DNA of 64,000 bases from Larix kaempferi (Eukaryota; Streptophyta; Pinopsida; Pinales; Pinaceae), in NCBI GenBank assembly GCA_027924585.1, contig BSBM01000865.1, positions 9,002,501-9,066,500 of the forward strand, read 5' to 3'. Shown one piece after another: positions 45,835-58,355 of this stretch (the stretch's first letter is position 1; each line of letters opens with the position of its first letter). Both the position numbers and the translations under genes were made by a program. The notes below the pieces were generated by a model. The model was not told the DNA's origin and did no database searches. It saw nothing but the letters and a program-made list of their open reading frames with translations.

Positions 45835-46742
45835 AATGTAATTAGCAATAATCATATTTTTAAATGTGGTTGATATTTGCAGATCTACAATACAACCAGT
45901 TTCATGTAGTTTCATGTAGTGAAGGTGAAATGCAGTTCCTGGTTAAGAAATACATCGCCAAATGGATATTTCAAGAAGACAAACCATAATGGAAGTATAA
46001 ATGAGGAACGAAATCCCATCATAGGGTTATGAAGGATAGCTTAAGCCTATTACTTTCCATGAATGACGAATGGAAAATGCAATTTTTGTTGCAAAAATTG
46101 CATTCCACTCTCGTTTGAGAGATATGATATATGTTAAGGTCTGCATCTTATTTTATCATTCCAGTGTACTATGAAATTGTGAATGTTCTAATCCAGCAAT
46201 CTATATTAGTTGATTTTCAAGTTTTACAGGCTTTTTTCAGTGTGCCATAATTTGTGAAAAGTTTCGCGGTTGAACAAGAAATGCATGGGTGAATTGTGAC
46301 GGGAGTATGTTGAAACCTAAAAATTCGCTATGTTATTCAATTACCCAGACCAATAATGTTAATGTACCTTTCGAAGCTCTGACATAGTATTAATTGCACG
46401 GCCTTCTGGAACAAGAAATAGGTTGAAAATGTCATGTCGAGTACAGTATATACGACCGTGCGCAAGAAGCTTCCTTGTTTCATAACTTTGGTTGTTAAAG
46501 AGTTGTTGATCAGGATTCAGGAAACGATAAAGTTAAAGCTAAAGTCACCAAGTAGAATATTATGACGGAATGGCCAGCCTTATTTCTTTGTCTTGAATGC
46601 TCTGCTCTTGAACCTTGAAGTTCTGTCAGCGGTAATATTTCCAGAACTTTAAAAGTTTCACTAACAGTCACCTATTCCGCACCTCACGGCTCATTTTAAG
46701 CTTCCGGAGAGAGTATCCAAGGCCAGCCTGTACACGATCGCC

Positions 46743-46766
46743 ATGGAAGAAATAACTCGTAGCGAG
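46743..46766 (+). other. Possible orphan first exon (MEEITRSE)
   Basis: GCCATGGAAG has a strong plant start context, and the eight-codon frame ends at GAG followed by GTAAAATC, a possible donor. I could not find a downstream exon, so this may be chance. Confidence 0.15.
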
Positions 46767-46779
46767 GTAAAATCTTAGT

Positions 46780-48885
46780 TTAATACTTGTTAAACCTTTC
46801 ACAGTTTCTTTTTGTTTGCTCATCGTTTGAAGTCTTATGGTTTCTTTAATATTTTCTTTTCGACAGTTTTCGATTACTAAGAATCGAATAACCTAGTTTA
46901 AAAAAAAGTTTACTATACCTTAATTATTTCTCAAAATAATGAATTAAAATTTATATATATTTTTTTAAATTTTAATGGTTAATGTAGAAATGTTATTTTA
47001 AATCAAAATATTAAATATCTACAAATCTAGTTGATCATGATATTTGATTAAATACTTAACTTCAAATACCATTAAAGTTAAAGTTAAGGAAAGAAATAAA
47101 TTTTATGGAAAGTGAACTAGGTGATTTGACCCATGACCTCTTGTGAATCATAACATTTAATTATTCAAAATAATTCACTAGGTTATGGTGAAAATCAATT
47201 TAACAATTTCATTATATATTTTTGGTAAAAGAGGAGGTGAAAAGTAATGATATTATAAAACATGGTCATGTTAATCTTGTCATATTAAGGGTTAAGGGTA
47301 TTGCTACTTAAAATGATACTTTGTTCATCATTGACCTCTACTTTATTGCAAATTTTAAAGATTTACTCATCTTAATATATTTTTAGATTAGTATAATTAT
47401 GAAATTGACTAAATTTTCAATTTTCCTTTATTTTGGGTTTATTATTTAATTTAGGAATGTAAGATTTATTATTCTTGATATTAACAATTTGATTGTCTTC
47501 TTTTATGTTTGAATAGTTCAACAAAGTCTAAGAATCTTTTAAGCCTACTCTTCATGCAATAAAGAATAACATGGAGTATATCTTTGTTCAAATTGAGCAA
47601 TTTATGATTATAATCTAAATATCTAATCATGGTTTTAGACTCCATGAAAGTACATTTAGCTTCATTGAATAGAATGGAGTAATGAGTGTTGCATTTGATT
47701 TTAAAATTATAGGTTATGAAGTGAATTGTAATACCTCAAGCCTAACAGTTAGTCAAATCACAATTAACCTACACAAATATTTTAACCAAGAACTTCATTT
47801 GGGGAATCCAACAAGAAATTTAGCATTTGGTTGGTTCTTTATAATGTTTGGGGTTACTACAAATGGAAGCTACACAATTTATAATAGAGACTTTGTGTAT
47901 TCTTACTCCTTGAATATGTTTTTCATATTATAGTTTCACTTATGAACATAAGATCATTGTTTCTTGTGGATAGGCTCATATGCTCCTCTTCATCCTGGAG
48001 CTTCAAGTTTTAATTTTTCCTCTATCTTTCTTTGTGCCATTAATGTTCCAAGGTTCCAACTTCCATCTCTCAAAATATTTGCAATTTTTGAGAAAAAAAA
48101 TTCACTATCTTGTTTCAATTCTACCCCTTTGTTACCTTCTTCCTTCAACTTCTTTCCACTTAGAAGTCTCAAAGACTCCCAAAAATTGTTCAATTGCCTA
48201 CTTCAATTACCTTGTAGACCTTTGAATATTGCTAGCAAAACCCATCCAACATAAGTGCCTCTTGTAATATTTTTTTGTTGGTTCTTCTCTTAAGATTACT
48301 TTTCCTAGCTTGATGCCTCATAACATCATCTTATTCATTTGTGTATACATGTGTCACAAATCTATAGGGACATATCATTTTCCAAGTAATCCAGGGTCTT
48401 ATTGTTACTCGTGGGCATGATCCACCAAAATCTTTTGTATTCTTGGTATGTAGGCATGCTTCTTTCCCATGCCCACTTTTATTTATAATGGAGCACTCGG
48501 TAATGAGGTACTTGTCTAGATCCTCTTTCTGCATCAACCACAACATCGCTACATAACCACATAGTTTTGTGTTTCCTTAGTCTTTTATTTTCTTTTATAT
48601 GTAGAGTGTAAGGTGTAAAGGTAAGGAGCTTGTAGTCCACCCTGCCAACACCTCCACATGTGCCTTAAATTTATGTGGAGCATGGAGTGTGGAGGCAATG
48701 CCTCCCTTTGACTTCACCATACCCTCCATATGTGAACTCCATACACACCCTTTTTTTTGCATAGCCTTTACATCACATGTTTTTTTTCCATGGGATTTCT
48801 TTAATTTTATTTCCTATATGCTTTGCATGCAACATGGAGTAACAATATCCTCTCCTTCTTCCCTTACATTTGCATGGCCTTAATT
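46780..48885. other. AT-rich, no gene recognised
   Basis: Only short open frames (such as 47682-47933) without domain signatures. Long A/T runs dominate. Confidence 0.5.
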
Positions 48886-48889
48886 ATGT

Positions 48890-49045
48890 ATGCATACAAC
48901 TTTATAAGGCATCAATAATATGGCTTTGGATAGACTTAAAATTGGATTTTAGCCAAAGGGTTGTTGACATAAAATCTAAAAATTGAGAATTAAACTTGAA
49001 ACATAAAAGACATTAAAAACAAACCACTTCTTTGTTAAGGATCCA
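48890..49045. repeat. Direct repeat, copy 1
   Basis: It shares TTTATAAGGCAT, GGCTTTGGATAGA, CCAAAGG.TTGT.GACATAAA and ACAAACCACTTCTTTGTTAA with 51805-51955. The copies are in the same orientation and about 2.9 kb apart. Confidence 0.85.
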
Positions 49046-51804
49046 ATTTGAGTGTTAAAACAAAATCTAGCACCTCATAAATGATGTAAAGTCCCAAGCA
49101 TGAAGGAGATAGTTTTGTGAAACTTCAGCAAGGCTGCCCACTATCACCTCAATGTCTCTTCCACACTCTTCAAGTTGGCTTTCTTCTTGCTCAAGGGGGG
49201 TATCCCTAAAGAAGATTGCTAAGGCTATAGAGTGGGGGATGAAGGTGATATTGGGGATTAATTATTCAAAAAGTAAATGTGATTGTAGTATAGATGAAAT
49301 GTGTGGAATTGGGAAACGGGAAAAATTATAAGCTAAGAAAATGAAGGTTAACACTAATGAAATAAAAGAATTGCGAAACAAGTTCCCTATCAAGATATGG
49401 GATAATGGAGTCACAATGTGTTATACTAAATGAATGGATTAGTTTTCGACATCATAGTTTCTTTGAAGAAGGTTTCTAGTGGATGAAAGGGTGGTTTCCT
49501 CCTCCAACCATCTAATGATGAAGGTTCTTTCACTACATCATATATTTAGTATACTCAAGGAATAATGAATTGATTTTTTACATTAACCCTTAAAGAACTT
49601 GCTACAAATTTATATTGAAATAAATCTTAGAGGGTCCTTGAAGGTGCCACTCATCAATTAAGATATAAATGTGCTAAGTTATATCTAAATTTATTTTTCC
49701 ATATCAACAATTAATTTATTAGATCAAAGTTATCAAAACAAAAACAAATAATAATATAAATCAAGAGGGAGAAACCTCCTCATTTGTTGATTACCAAATG
49801 AAATGGAGAGAAAGCTCATTTATTTAGAAATGAGTTAGATCTCTCTTACAATAAAATACAATTAATAGGGTGCACCTCTCAAATATGCTTTGTGTGCCTT
49901 TTATGAAATAATAAATTAATATCCTCCATATGTGTGCCCTCCAAGATACTTGAATGAGACATGATAAAATAATGTTTTTCCTAGTAACCACCTCCATGAG
50001 TTGAGCCAACATAGAATAAAATATGAAGTGGTTATAGGCTCCACATGTGCACCCTCCAAGATTATTTGAATGTCAAATAATAAATTAATCCTTTATGTAG
50101 GAATGTGTCCACATATCAACTCCCTTAATGCACCCTCTAATATGATTTGAATGATGAAACATTAAAATAATAACCGCTGGGAGGAAAGTCCATAAGAAAC
50201 TCCTCAAATAGAATCGAGACATGTGAGAGAAGGGAACTCGAAAAAATTTATAATGACGTTTCTAAAAATAGAACCCATAAGTGTGAAAGAGGAAGGGAAT
50301 TCCAACAAACTCCTTCAAAAATGTACAAGCTCCCAATTAAGTGGAATGATTCTCAAGGAAAAAGGTTGGTCAAACAATGTTCTATCTTCAAAGTGTAACA
50401 AAATTTAAATAAAAATATTCATTTTCCAACTTACTTCACATGAGTGTGCTATGGGGAGGTGTGCCAACATCCTCACATGTATGAAAGAATTTGGGGTGCT
50501 TCTAGAGAGAGAATAATGCCAAATGAAGCTTTGACCATGCATCATGAAGAAGAGGCCACCTAGGAGAGGTGAACCCTAGAAGAGTGTGACATAACCACCT
50601 CCACCAACATCAAACCAATAAAATATGGATGCATGTGAAAAATCCATATGTATAAGAGGAGACAACCTACACAACTATGTAAGAGGTTATTACACTTCTT
50701 ATCTACAAATAATAAAATACCCTTCTGTGTGCCTTGGAACTTGTTCCATATGAGAGTACTCCTCAAGCTAGTCATGAATCACATTCAAATAACATCCCCT
50801 CCCTCACATGTGAAAAGAGGCCAATGAAGGAGGGAACTCAAATATTTTCCTTCTAAGTGATTAAATTAACTAATGGATGGCTAAATTAACCTTAAAATGT
50901 ATGAAGTAAGGTTAAACTTTTAATTAAAGCATACTCAAACCTCCAATTAGTAAGCAACTAATTAAATCAACATGAACATGTTTGCTAATGAAGGTAGGAT
51001 TTGGGGGGCCAGGTTGCTCCATTAAGTGTTTTACCATATAAATGATTTTTTCTCCCTAGTAAAATCCCAAAATAATGAAAAAATAGAAATTCTACCTAGG
51101 TTTGAACCTAGGAAGCACCACCAAAGGACTTTAATACATGATTAATACTCCATCAAACCTTAGGAAATAGATTGTTAATCTAGAAAAAATGTAATACACC
51201 AACCCCCCAACCCCCTAATCTATCTCAAAATTGGTAAATATTACATCACAAGGGTATTACATCATCAACTACACATTCTCCCTAGGAAATGCCTAGAAAG
51301 TGTTATGACATCAAGTCATTTCACCTAGAGAAATCCCACCAAGGCATAGTGCACTACTAGAACACATCAATACCAATGGAAATTAGACATGATAAAGGTG
51401 TTAATTCCATCTTGTGTGAAGTATGTCCCCACCACACATTCGATGAAAAGGAACCATGTAAATAACCCCTTCTTAGTGACACCAATAATACAACATTACC
51501 ACATATAGTTACTAGGAAGCATCAATATGAAGTAACTACATGAAAGAAGCAGTCAACCATAGAAATACCATCGACATGACCATCTAACATGAGAGAAATG
51601 ACCATCCTCCACCAAAGATATTCATCAAATATACATCATGAAGAAGAGAATATGTTGCATGAAGATGTAGACTCATCCCCAAGTCCATTAAGATGCTCCA
51701 AGGTATCAATTGAAAATTCAAAATTGAAACCTCATGAAATATAAAGTGTAGCGGGATCCTCTCCTTGCTCTTTAACCTATGCATGGTTATAAGTCTACAT
51801 ACAT
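49046..51804. other. AT-rich interval between direct repeats
   Basis: No gene. It contains short local repeats such as CATATGTGCACCCTCCAAGAT-like phrases at about 49925-50075 and (A/T)-rich linkers. It could be the interior of a non-autonomous element bounded by the direct repeats. Confidence 0.4.
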
Positions 51805-51955
51805 AAAACTTTATAAGGCATTGATAATAGGGCTTTGGATAGAATTAGAAAAAAAATTAACCAAAGGCTTGTCGACATAAAATCTAAAACTTTAGAATTA
51901 AATTGAAACATAAAATATTAAAAACAAACCACTTCTTTGTTAAGGATCCAATTTG
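51805..51955. repeat. Direct repeat, copy 2
   Basis: The second copy of the 48890 repeat, ending in the same ACTTCTTTGTTAAGGATCCA before the sequences diverge. Confidence 0.85.
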
Positions 51956-53060
51956 GGTAACACATGCTCAAATGTGAATATTTTGTGTTTCTATGAGTGC
52001 ACTAATCCATCAATTATGAAGGTTTCTTCCTTTTGGTGCCTTGTGTATTTCTATTTCCAGGGATTCCTTTCTCAATAATTTGATTGAAAATATGGTTAAT
52101 ATAAGGCATCATGATCAACCCACTAATTGCAAGCTCTTAGCTTCGTATCCTTAGATATCTTTATTTTTTCTATTAGTGGGATGCTTAATGCAAAATTTCC
52201 TATCCCTTGTTGCAAATTCACAAAAAACTAAGCCGTAAAGTCTTGAGGGGAAACATAAACGATGTTAAGTCATACCTAATTCTTAGTTTTTCCCACATCC
52301 CTTAGTCCTCTCCTTGACATATCTCCATAAGTTTCTCTTGACTTTTGGCCAAATATTGACATTTTATTTATTACTCAAAATTGCGATATTTAATTTTATT
52401 GTTAAAGACTAAATTGCCATTATTATGTTTAACAATTTCCTCAAAGGCTATATCTATATTTAAATTTTCTATGATGTAGTTGTGATGAAATTTTGAATGA
52501 TTATCTCCATTTATTTCAACATGATCAAAGGAATAAAGAATATAATATAATTAATAACAACTTCTTTTGTATATAAAGCCTCGGTTAGCATCCTCAAGAA
52601 TTAAGCTTAAAACACTAAGTTAAATATTGAATTGAACTTTACCATTTCCAACATTAAGATCTCTAAAGTTAAAAATATACCTTTTAGCTTTGAGGGTGAC
52701 AATATCATTACATTAATAAGATTAATGTGAAAATTTCCATCAACATATAAAATACTTTGTGCATGTTGTTTTGTCACATATATATTAATTATAAAAATCA
52801 CTCATATACAACAACATTAATTATAAAATCACTCTTATACACAAAAATCTTTGTGTAATACTTTTAAATGTAACAATATACAATCAGAACTGATTCAAAG
52901 TTTTCTCCTAATGCTCGAACTGATGGTGGAGCTTGGGCAGATGGAGGCCTCTGAGACTAAACCTTGCTCATGTTACCTGAACTGTGACTGTGGTAATTAA
53001 TCTACTACATACTTGGAGTCCACGATTCGACTAGAATGACTTAGTACCAACCAAGTGAAA
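51956..53060. other. AT-rich, no gene recognised
   Basis: No supported gene. The last ~150 bases may be the 5' untranslated region of the LINE that follows. Confidence 0.45.
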
Positions 53061-53280
53061 AAAGTGGGAAACCTTGTTACATGTTTTGTTCTGTCATGTA
53101 GTAGGTTTTGATTCCATATTCTTTGGTTTTCGTCTAGGTCTAGTACTGTTTTCCTCGGTTTTTCTGGGTTTACTTGAACATGACTTGATTAGGGTTTCCC
53201 AGTCTGGGACTACCCATGACTTGATGTCGTGGTTTGGTACCACGTGCTCTTCTCGACAGGCGTCGGTTCCAGGGGATTCG

Positions 53281-53790
53281 ATGGCATCTCCTAAAACTAC
53301 ACCCTCGAGGGTACGGGTTAGCCCTTTCTGTGAATTTGTCTATAGTTCACCAGTACCAAAAGGTCATTTTTGTGCGATCAAGAATGTGGAATCGTCTGAG
53401 CAGGGTTTGAAAGGTGGGGTTTCCCTTGACCCTGGTTTCCAGAGGCATCACACAAAGCTTACAGGTGAATAGGCCAGGTGTCGTAGGAAAGTCAGAACTG
53501 AGAAATCGAAGAAAGATCGGGCTCTTTGTGTTTTAGGTAAGGATATCACTATGGATATGGTCTTAAACCTATCCTCTCGTGCCCTGGTTGGAAATTTCGA
53601 GTACATTAAGCCTCCTCACGAAGAAATCATTGACTGGGTCACCGAGGTATGGAAACCATTGATTCACTACACTCTTAGGATTATCATGTTAGTAAATGGC
53701 TGGATTTTTTTTTCCATTTCCTCACTGAGGACTCGTTGCAAACTATCCTATACATGTTTTGGGTATGGAAAGGGCTCGCTGGTCTTATGT
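53281..53790 (+). pseudogene. LINE ORF1, N-terminal part (DUF4283-like)
   Basis: From MASPKTTPSRVRVSP (ATG 53281) the frame runs with one TAG at 53470 through ALVGNFEYIKPPHEEIIDWV and RIIMLVNGWIFF, the plant LINE ORF1 pattern (DUF4283). A poly-T length change near 53705 shifts the frame, and the family pattern continues as FLTEDSLQ and VWKGLAGLML. ORF1 protein binds element RNA. Confidence 0.7.
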
Positions 53791-53794
53791 TGAC

Positions 53795-54430
53795 GGCATT
53801 CGACATTTGACCCCTGGTGATCCAGATGGATATCGGTGGCCACCCACCTATTCCACTGGCTCAAAACAGTTTCCCATTTCGGCAAATTTCTAGTAATTTT
53901 TCTACGGTTTTTCGGGTCCTAAACTTCCGGAGCCATTTTGAGGCCCTAAATGACCTTTTTGGAAATTTTGGGGGCCGAAAGGGCACCAACAACATTCATT
54001 TGGTACCAGTTGAAAGCTGTAAATCTCATATAGACCTTTCTAATGGGCTACCGAGCGCCCCAAACAGAGATCGTATGCAAAAGTTATGACTCCAGGAAGT
54101 TGACTGTTCAACTAACCACCTTGGGGCTGCAAACTTTATGACGGTTCATCTTCTAGGGTTAGGTATTTAGATGTTTGGGATTCTTTCCCTCATGCTTATG
54201 ATAAATAGGCCCTTTCAGCCTCTTTTGGTATTTAGCTTGGCACAAATGAGCATAGCGGCCACATCTCTTCGCAGAGATAGCTACTACCATTCTAGCTATT
54301 GTATTTTACAGTATGTTCTATTTCCGTTATTTAATAGAATATGTGTTTACTGTATCACTGTGTTCTTTGCAATATATATCTGTGTCTGATTCTATATATG
54401 CTCTTTTATTTTGTTCCCACATAAATCCGG
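53795..54430. mobile_element. Segment inserted in LINE ORF1, LTR-like
   Basis: About 0.63 kb that interrupts the ORF1 homology. It begins near TGTTGACGGCATTCGAC (53788) and ends near TTCCCACA (about 54420), so it may be a solo LTR with TG..CA ends. Its 3' part is rich in TATTT/AATAGAATATGTG phrases of the R-U5 type. I could not find a convincing target-site duplication, so the exact ends and class are uncertain. Confidence 0.4.
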
Positions 54431-55591
54431 ATCACCTAAAAGGAGAAATTGGGGAGGTGACACCTTTGGGAAAAATTACCTGGCTTCCCTCTTTTCTGCT
54501 GGTCCCTTCAAGCCTTCATGGACCTGGCTAATTCAATTGGAAAATTTATTCTTATTGAGGAGGAGACCTTGATGAATAATGACCAAAATTTCCCTCGGTT
54601 TCTCGTGGAGATTGATGTATCAAAGGGGCTTCCTGCTGAAGAGGAATTTAGATGTGAGGATGGGGTTTTCATTCAGCAGTTGGACTACTGGGGCCTACCT
54701 TTTAGGTGTTTCAAATGTCATCCTAATGGTAATTTACGTCAGGACTATGAGAAGTACCAGTCTAGTGAGAAATTGAGACAAGAGGATTCTTCATCAGATG
54801 GTGAGTCTTTGGAGGGTGTAGTGGATCCGGTGCAAAGCATCTCTTTTCCTCTTCCTATGGACGAACAATTGGCTAAGGATTTTTTGGTTAAGTTCAATGT
54901 ATTTCTCCCGCTAATTTTGAGAGCCACTAGTGCTGATGATATTCTGGATTTGATGAAAGTGGTTGTTTCCTCTCCTAAGGACCCTATCCTATCACCTATT
55001 CTAACCCAATGATGTCTCTTTCCATCGGACCTTAACCCCGTGCCTTTGGTCTCTTCTGATGGATTTGTCAAACCTGGGGTTTCCCCACATGGAGAAAATC
55101 TAGGTGAGACTATAACCAAGGATTGCACCCCTCTGAGGATAATTCCTTAAAAAATGGGGATCAACATCTCCTCTTCTCCTCTGGATGATTGTGGTGGGCA
55201 GCTGACTATGGACTCTCCATTAGCTTTGGGAAACCCAAACTATTTTCATGTTGGGGACATTAGGGTTTCTGAAGAGCTAGGTTTGCATCCCTGGTTGGAC
55301 ATGTCCGAGGTGAATCAACACCCCTCTCTTTCAACTAAACCACTTCAAATTTTCAGAAATGATGGTGTGCCCTCTGATAATATTATTCCTATTAGTTCCA
55401 TTCATCAGCATGTTACCCTTAGGAAGAGAAAGGGTAAACTAAAATTGGGCCGAGGGGGCGAGGGTTTGGATGATATTAAATGGGTAAATCCAAAATCCTC
55501 ATAGATCTCCTCCATCTCTGTTATGATTGATTCTGCATCCTCTACTAGGACAATTAGAGAAAGTGTTGGCCATGTTGCGGTGACTCCATGA
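54431..55591 (+). pseudogene. LINE ORF1, C-terminal part
   Basis: The homology resumes near NPDHLKGEIGEV and, after a small frameshift, in MDLANSIGKFILIEEETL (ATG 54518). VEIDVSKGLPAE follows, then a degenerate zinc knuckle FRCFKCHPNGNLRQDYEK, where the last Cys is Tyr. The frame continues to TGA 55589 with stops at 55010 and 55148 and one near 55502. The terminal TGA overlaps the ORF2 start codon. Confidence 0.7.
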
Positions 55592-56820
55592 TTTTCTTGT
55601 CTTTCAATGTGAGGGGGCTCGGTAGTCAGCCCAAAAGGAATGCTATTAGAAGGATTTTAGATCAGACAAATCTGAATGTTATTATGCTCCAAGAGACGAT
55701 GTGTTCCAGCATGGATGCATGTCAATACTTTCTTAAACTGAGGCCCCATTATTTATTTAGTGCGGTGGATGCTTGTGGTCATTCTGGTGGGATTTTGACA
55801 ACATGGAATCCTCTGATACTAATTTTACCTCTTTTAATACGGTCACAAGTATTAAAATGGCAGGTCTCATCAAGGTTTTCTCTCAACCAATCAGCACTAT
55901 GAATACCTATGGTCCCTATAACAATATGACTACTTTATGGGAAACTATTTGTGCTTAGGGCATTCTATGTGTTCCGTCACTTATACTCGGAGGCGAACTC
56001 AACCTTACGTTATCTGAGATGGAGATATGGGGCTCAAAGAAAATCAGTGATCCCTTGGCTTATTATTTTAAGGAAATCTTTAGCAATGTTGGCCTTAGCG
56101 ATATTGTTCCAGGGGCTATGTTTCCAACTTGGTCAAATGGTAGGATGGGGAGTGTAGGGGTTTCCAAGAGGCTTAAAATATATTTGGTGAATGAACAATT
56201 GTTATGTCACTTCAGTCGATAGCGTTCATGGAGCATCGCCACAGGGATATCAGACCACAAAGTCGTGGCACTCCAGGTGGACTTTAGGAATGACCATTAC
56301 TTTTTTCCCTTTAAATTTAATAGTACATGGCTTGAGGATGAATCTTTCTGTGCATTTGTCTTAGAACAATGGACTAAATTGAAGCAGATTGTACATCACT
56401 CTCCCTTACAATAGTTGATTCTCATACTTAATAAGCTTCAAGGTGAGGTTGTCATCTAGGATAGGGCTAAGAGGAAGACCAACAATGAATATCTCCACAA
56501 TATCGAACAACAGATTTAAGATATTGAAAGAAAACCAGGGGATGATCTCTTTTCTTAATCCAGAAAGATGAAGCTAATTAATCTGGTCAAACTAAAAGGT
56601 GTGATCCTGAACCAACAAGAGAATAAATGGACGATGAAATGTAGGGCTCTTTGGATAACCCGAGGGGATCAAAATACTAAATTCTTCCAGCAATATGCAT
56701 CACATCATAGGAACATCAATGCTATATGGGAGGTCTACAATGGGGATGGAAATTTGGTCAAAGAGCAGGATGCTATTATGAACTCGGAGGTCTCTTATTT
56801 CTCCACTCTACGAGCATGAC
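55588..56820 (+). pseudogene. LINE ORF2: endonuclease and linker
   Basis: Starts MIFLSFNVRGLGSQPKRN with LQETMCSS, the N-terminal strand of the apurinic-type endonuclease. After a frameshift near 55790, LGGELNLTLS and the catalytic ISDHKVVAL motif (about 56243) are still readable. The linker to RT follows, with IWEVYNGDGN at about 56725. The enzyme nicks target DNA for primed reverse transcription. Several stops interrupt it. Confidence 0.78.
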
Positions 56821-58350
56821 TACTCTCCAAACTTGATTGAGTAGCTAAAGATTGTAAATATGTTTCCTAGATTTTTTACTGAAGAGGAGGGTTGCAGGCT
56901 TGGCAATGAGGTAACCATGGAATAAATCAAATCTATCTTGAAGGGATTTACTAAGGATAAGAGTCCCGATCCATATGGATGGACCGTGGAATTCTTCCTC
57001 CACTTCTTTGATTTGCTGGGAAGCGAACTACTCGTAGCGATTGGAGAATCCGGGACAAAGGCTTATATCCCCAAAGGGTTAAAAACTACTTACATCACTC
57101 TTATTGCTAAGAAAGAAAAGGTGGAGGATTTCAATGACTTCCTGTTTATATCTTTATGTAACCTCCTCTACAAAGTCATTATCGAGTTTCTCTCTAATCG
57201 TATTAAGCTCTTCCTAGCCAAGTTTATTTCTAAGGAGCAATTTGGCTTCTTGTTTAATCACTAGATATTGGATGCTATAGGAGTGGCTCAAGAAGGACTT
57301 CATTCGATCCAGGCAAAAAATATACAAGCTCTGGTCCTTAAAATGGACATCATTACGGCCTATGATCACCTAAACTGGACATATCTCCGATTGATACTAT
57401 TGCATATTGGTGTCCCCATGGAGATGACGAATTGGATCATGGAATGCATTTCAACGGTCTCATACACCATTCTGATAAATGGTTCTCCGACCAAGTTTTT
57501 CTCTGGTAGTAGAGGGATCCGCCAAGGTTTCCTGTTGTCCCCACTGTTATTTATTATGGTGAGTGAGGGACTTAGCAGTCTCATTGGGGAGGCAAAGTCG
57601 TCCAATCAGATCAAAGGTATTAAAATATCTAGGTCCCCCACTCTTACTCATGTACTCTTTGTATATGATATTCTTGTCTTTGGTGCATCCACTAATGTTG
57701 AATGGAAATTTTACAAAACTATTTTTGATGACTTTTGTAAGGCCTCGGGGATGGCCATTGGCCTTCATAAATGTATCATGGTACTGATGAGGACTGTCAT
57801 AGATTTATTGGTGAATTACTGCCATACAAAATGACCACTTTAGACCAGGGTATGAAGTACTTGGGTTACTTTCTAAAGCCCAATAATTATAAGACTCAGG
57901 ACTGGGGATGGCTTCTGAAGAAAATTGATAGTAGGATTAACATGTGGGCTTATAGCTAGCTCTCCCTAGGAGGAAGGCTTATTCTTGCACAATCAGTATT
58001 GATGAGCATCCCAAACTATTGGCTTGGGATGATGAAGCCACCAGAAACTATCCTAAAGTTTTCCCGCATTAATATTGTTAACTTTATTTGGGCTGGCAAT
58101 CCCTTGGATAGAAAGTACCATTTATCAAATTGGGATTTGATCTCGCGGACAAAAAATTTGGGGGGATGGGGATTGCTGAATCATAATTTCTTTAGTCTGG
58201 CTCTTCGGACAAAGATTTTGTGGAGAGCCCTAACTTGCACGGGATTTTGGAATGATGTTATCACATCAAAATATCTGAAAACTTTCACTTCATTACATTG
58301 GATTAGAAATCCTTCCTTTCATTATAGAAGTGCCTCTATTATTTGGTGAA
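56821..58350 (+). pseudogene. LINE ORF2: reverse transcriptase
   Basis: FTKDKSPDPYGWTVEFF (about 56942) and TTYITLIAKKE are the fingers. KMDIITAYDHLNW (about 57343) carries the first catalytic Asp, and GSRGIRQGFLLSPLLF is the palm/QG block. The catalytic F-x-D-D motif is LFVYDILVF, so the first Asp is Tyr (codon 57664-57666). The thumb (MKYLGYFLKPN, GGRLILAQSVLMSIPNYW, GGWGLLNHNFFSLALRTKIL) continues with stops and one frameshift near 57830. Confidence 0.88.
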
Positions 58351-58355
58351 GCTTA

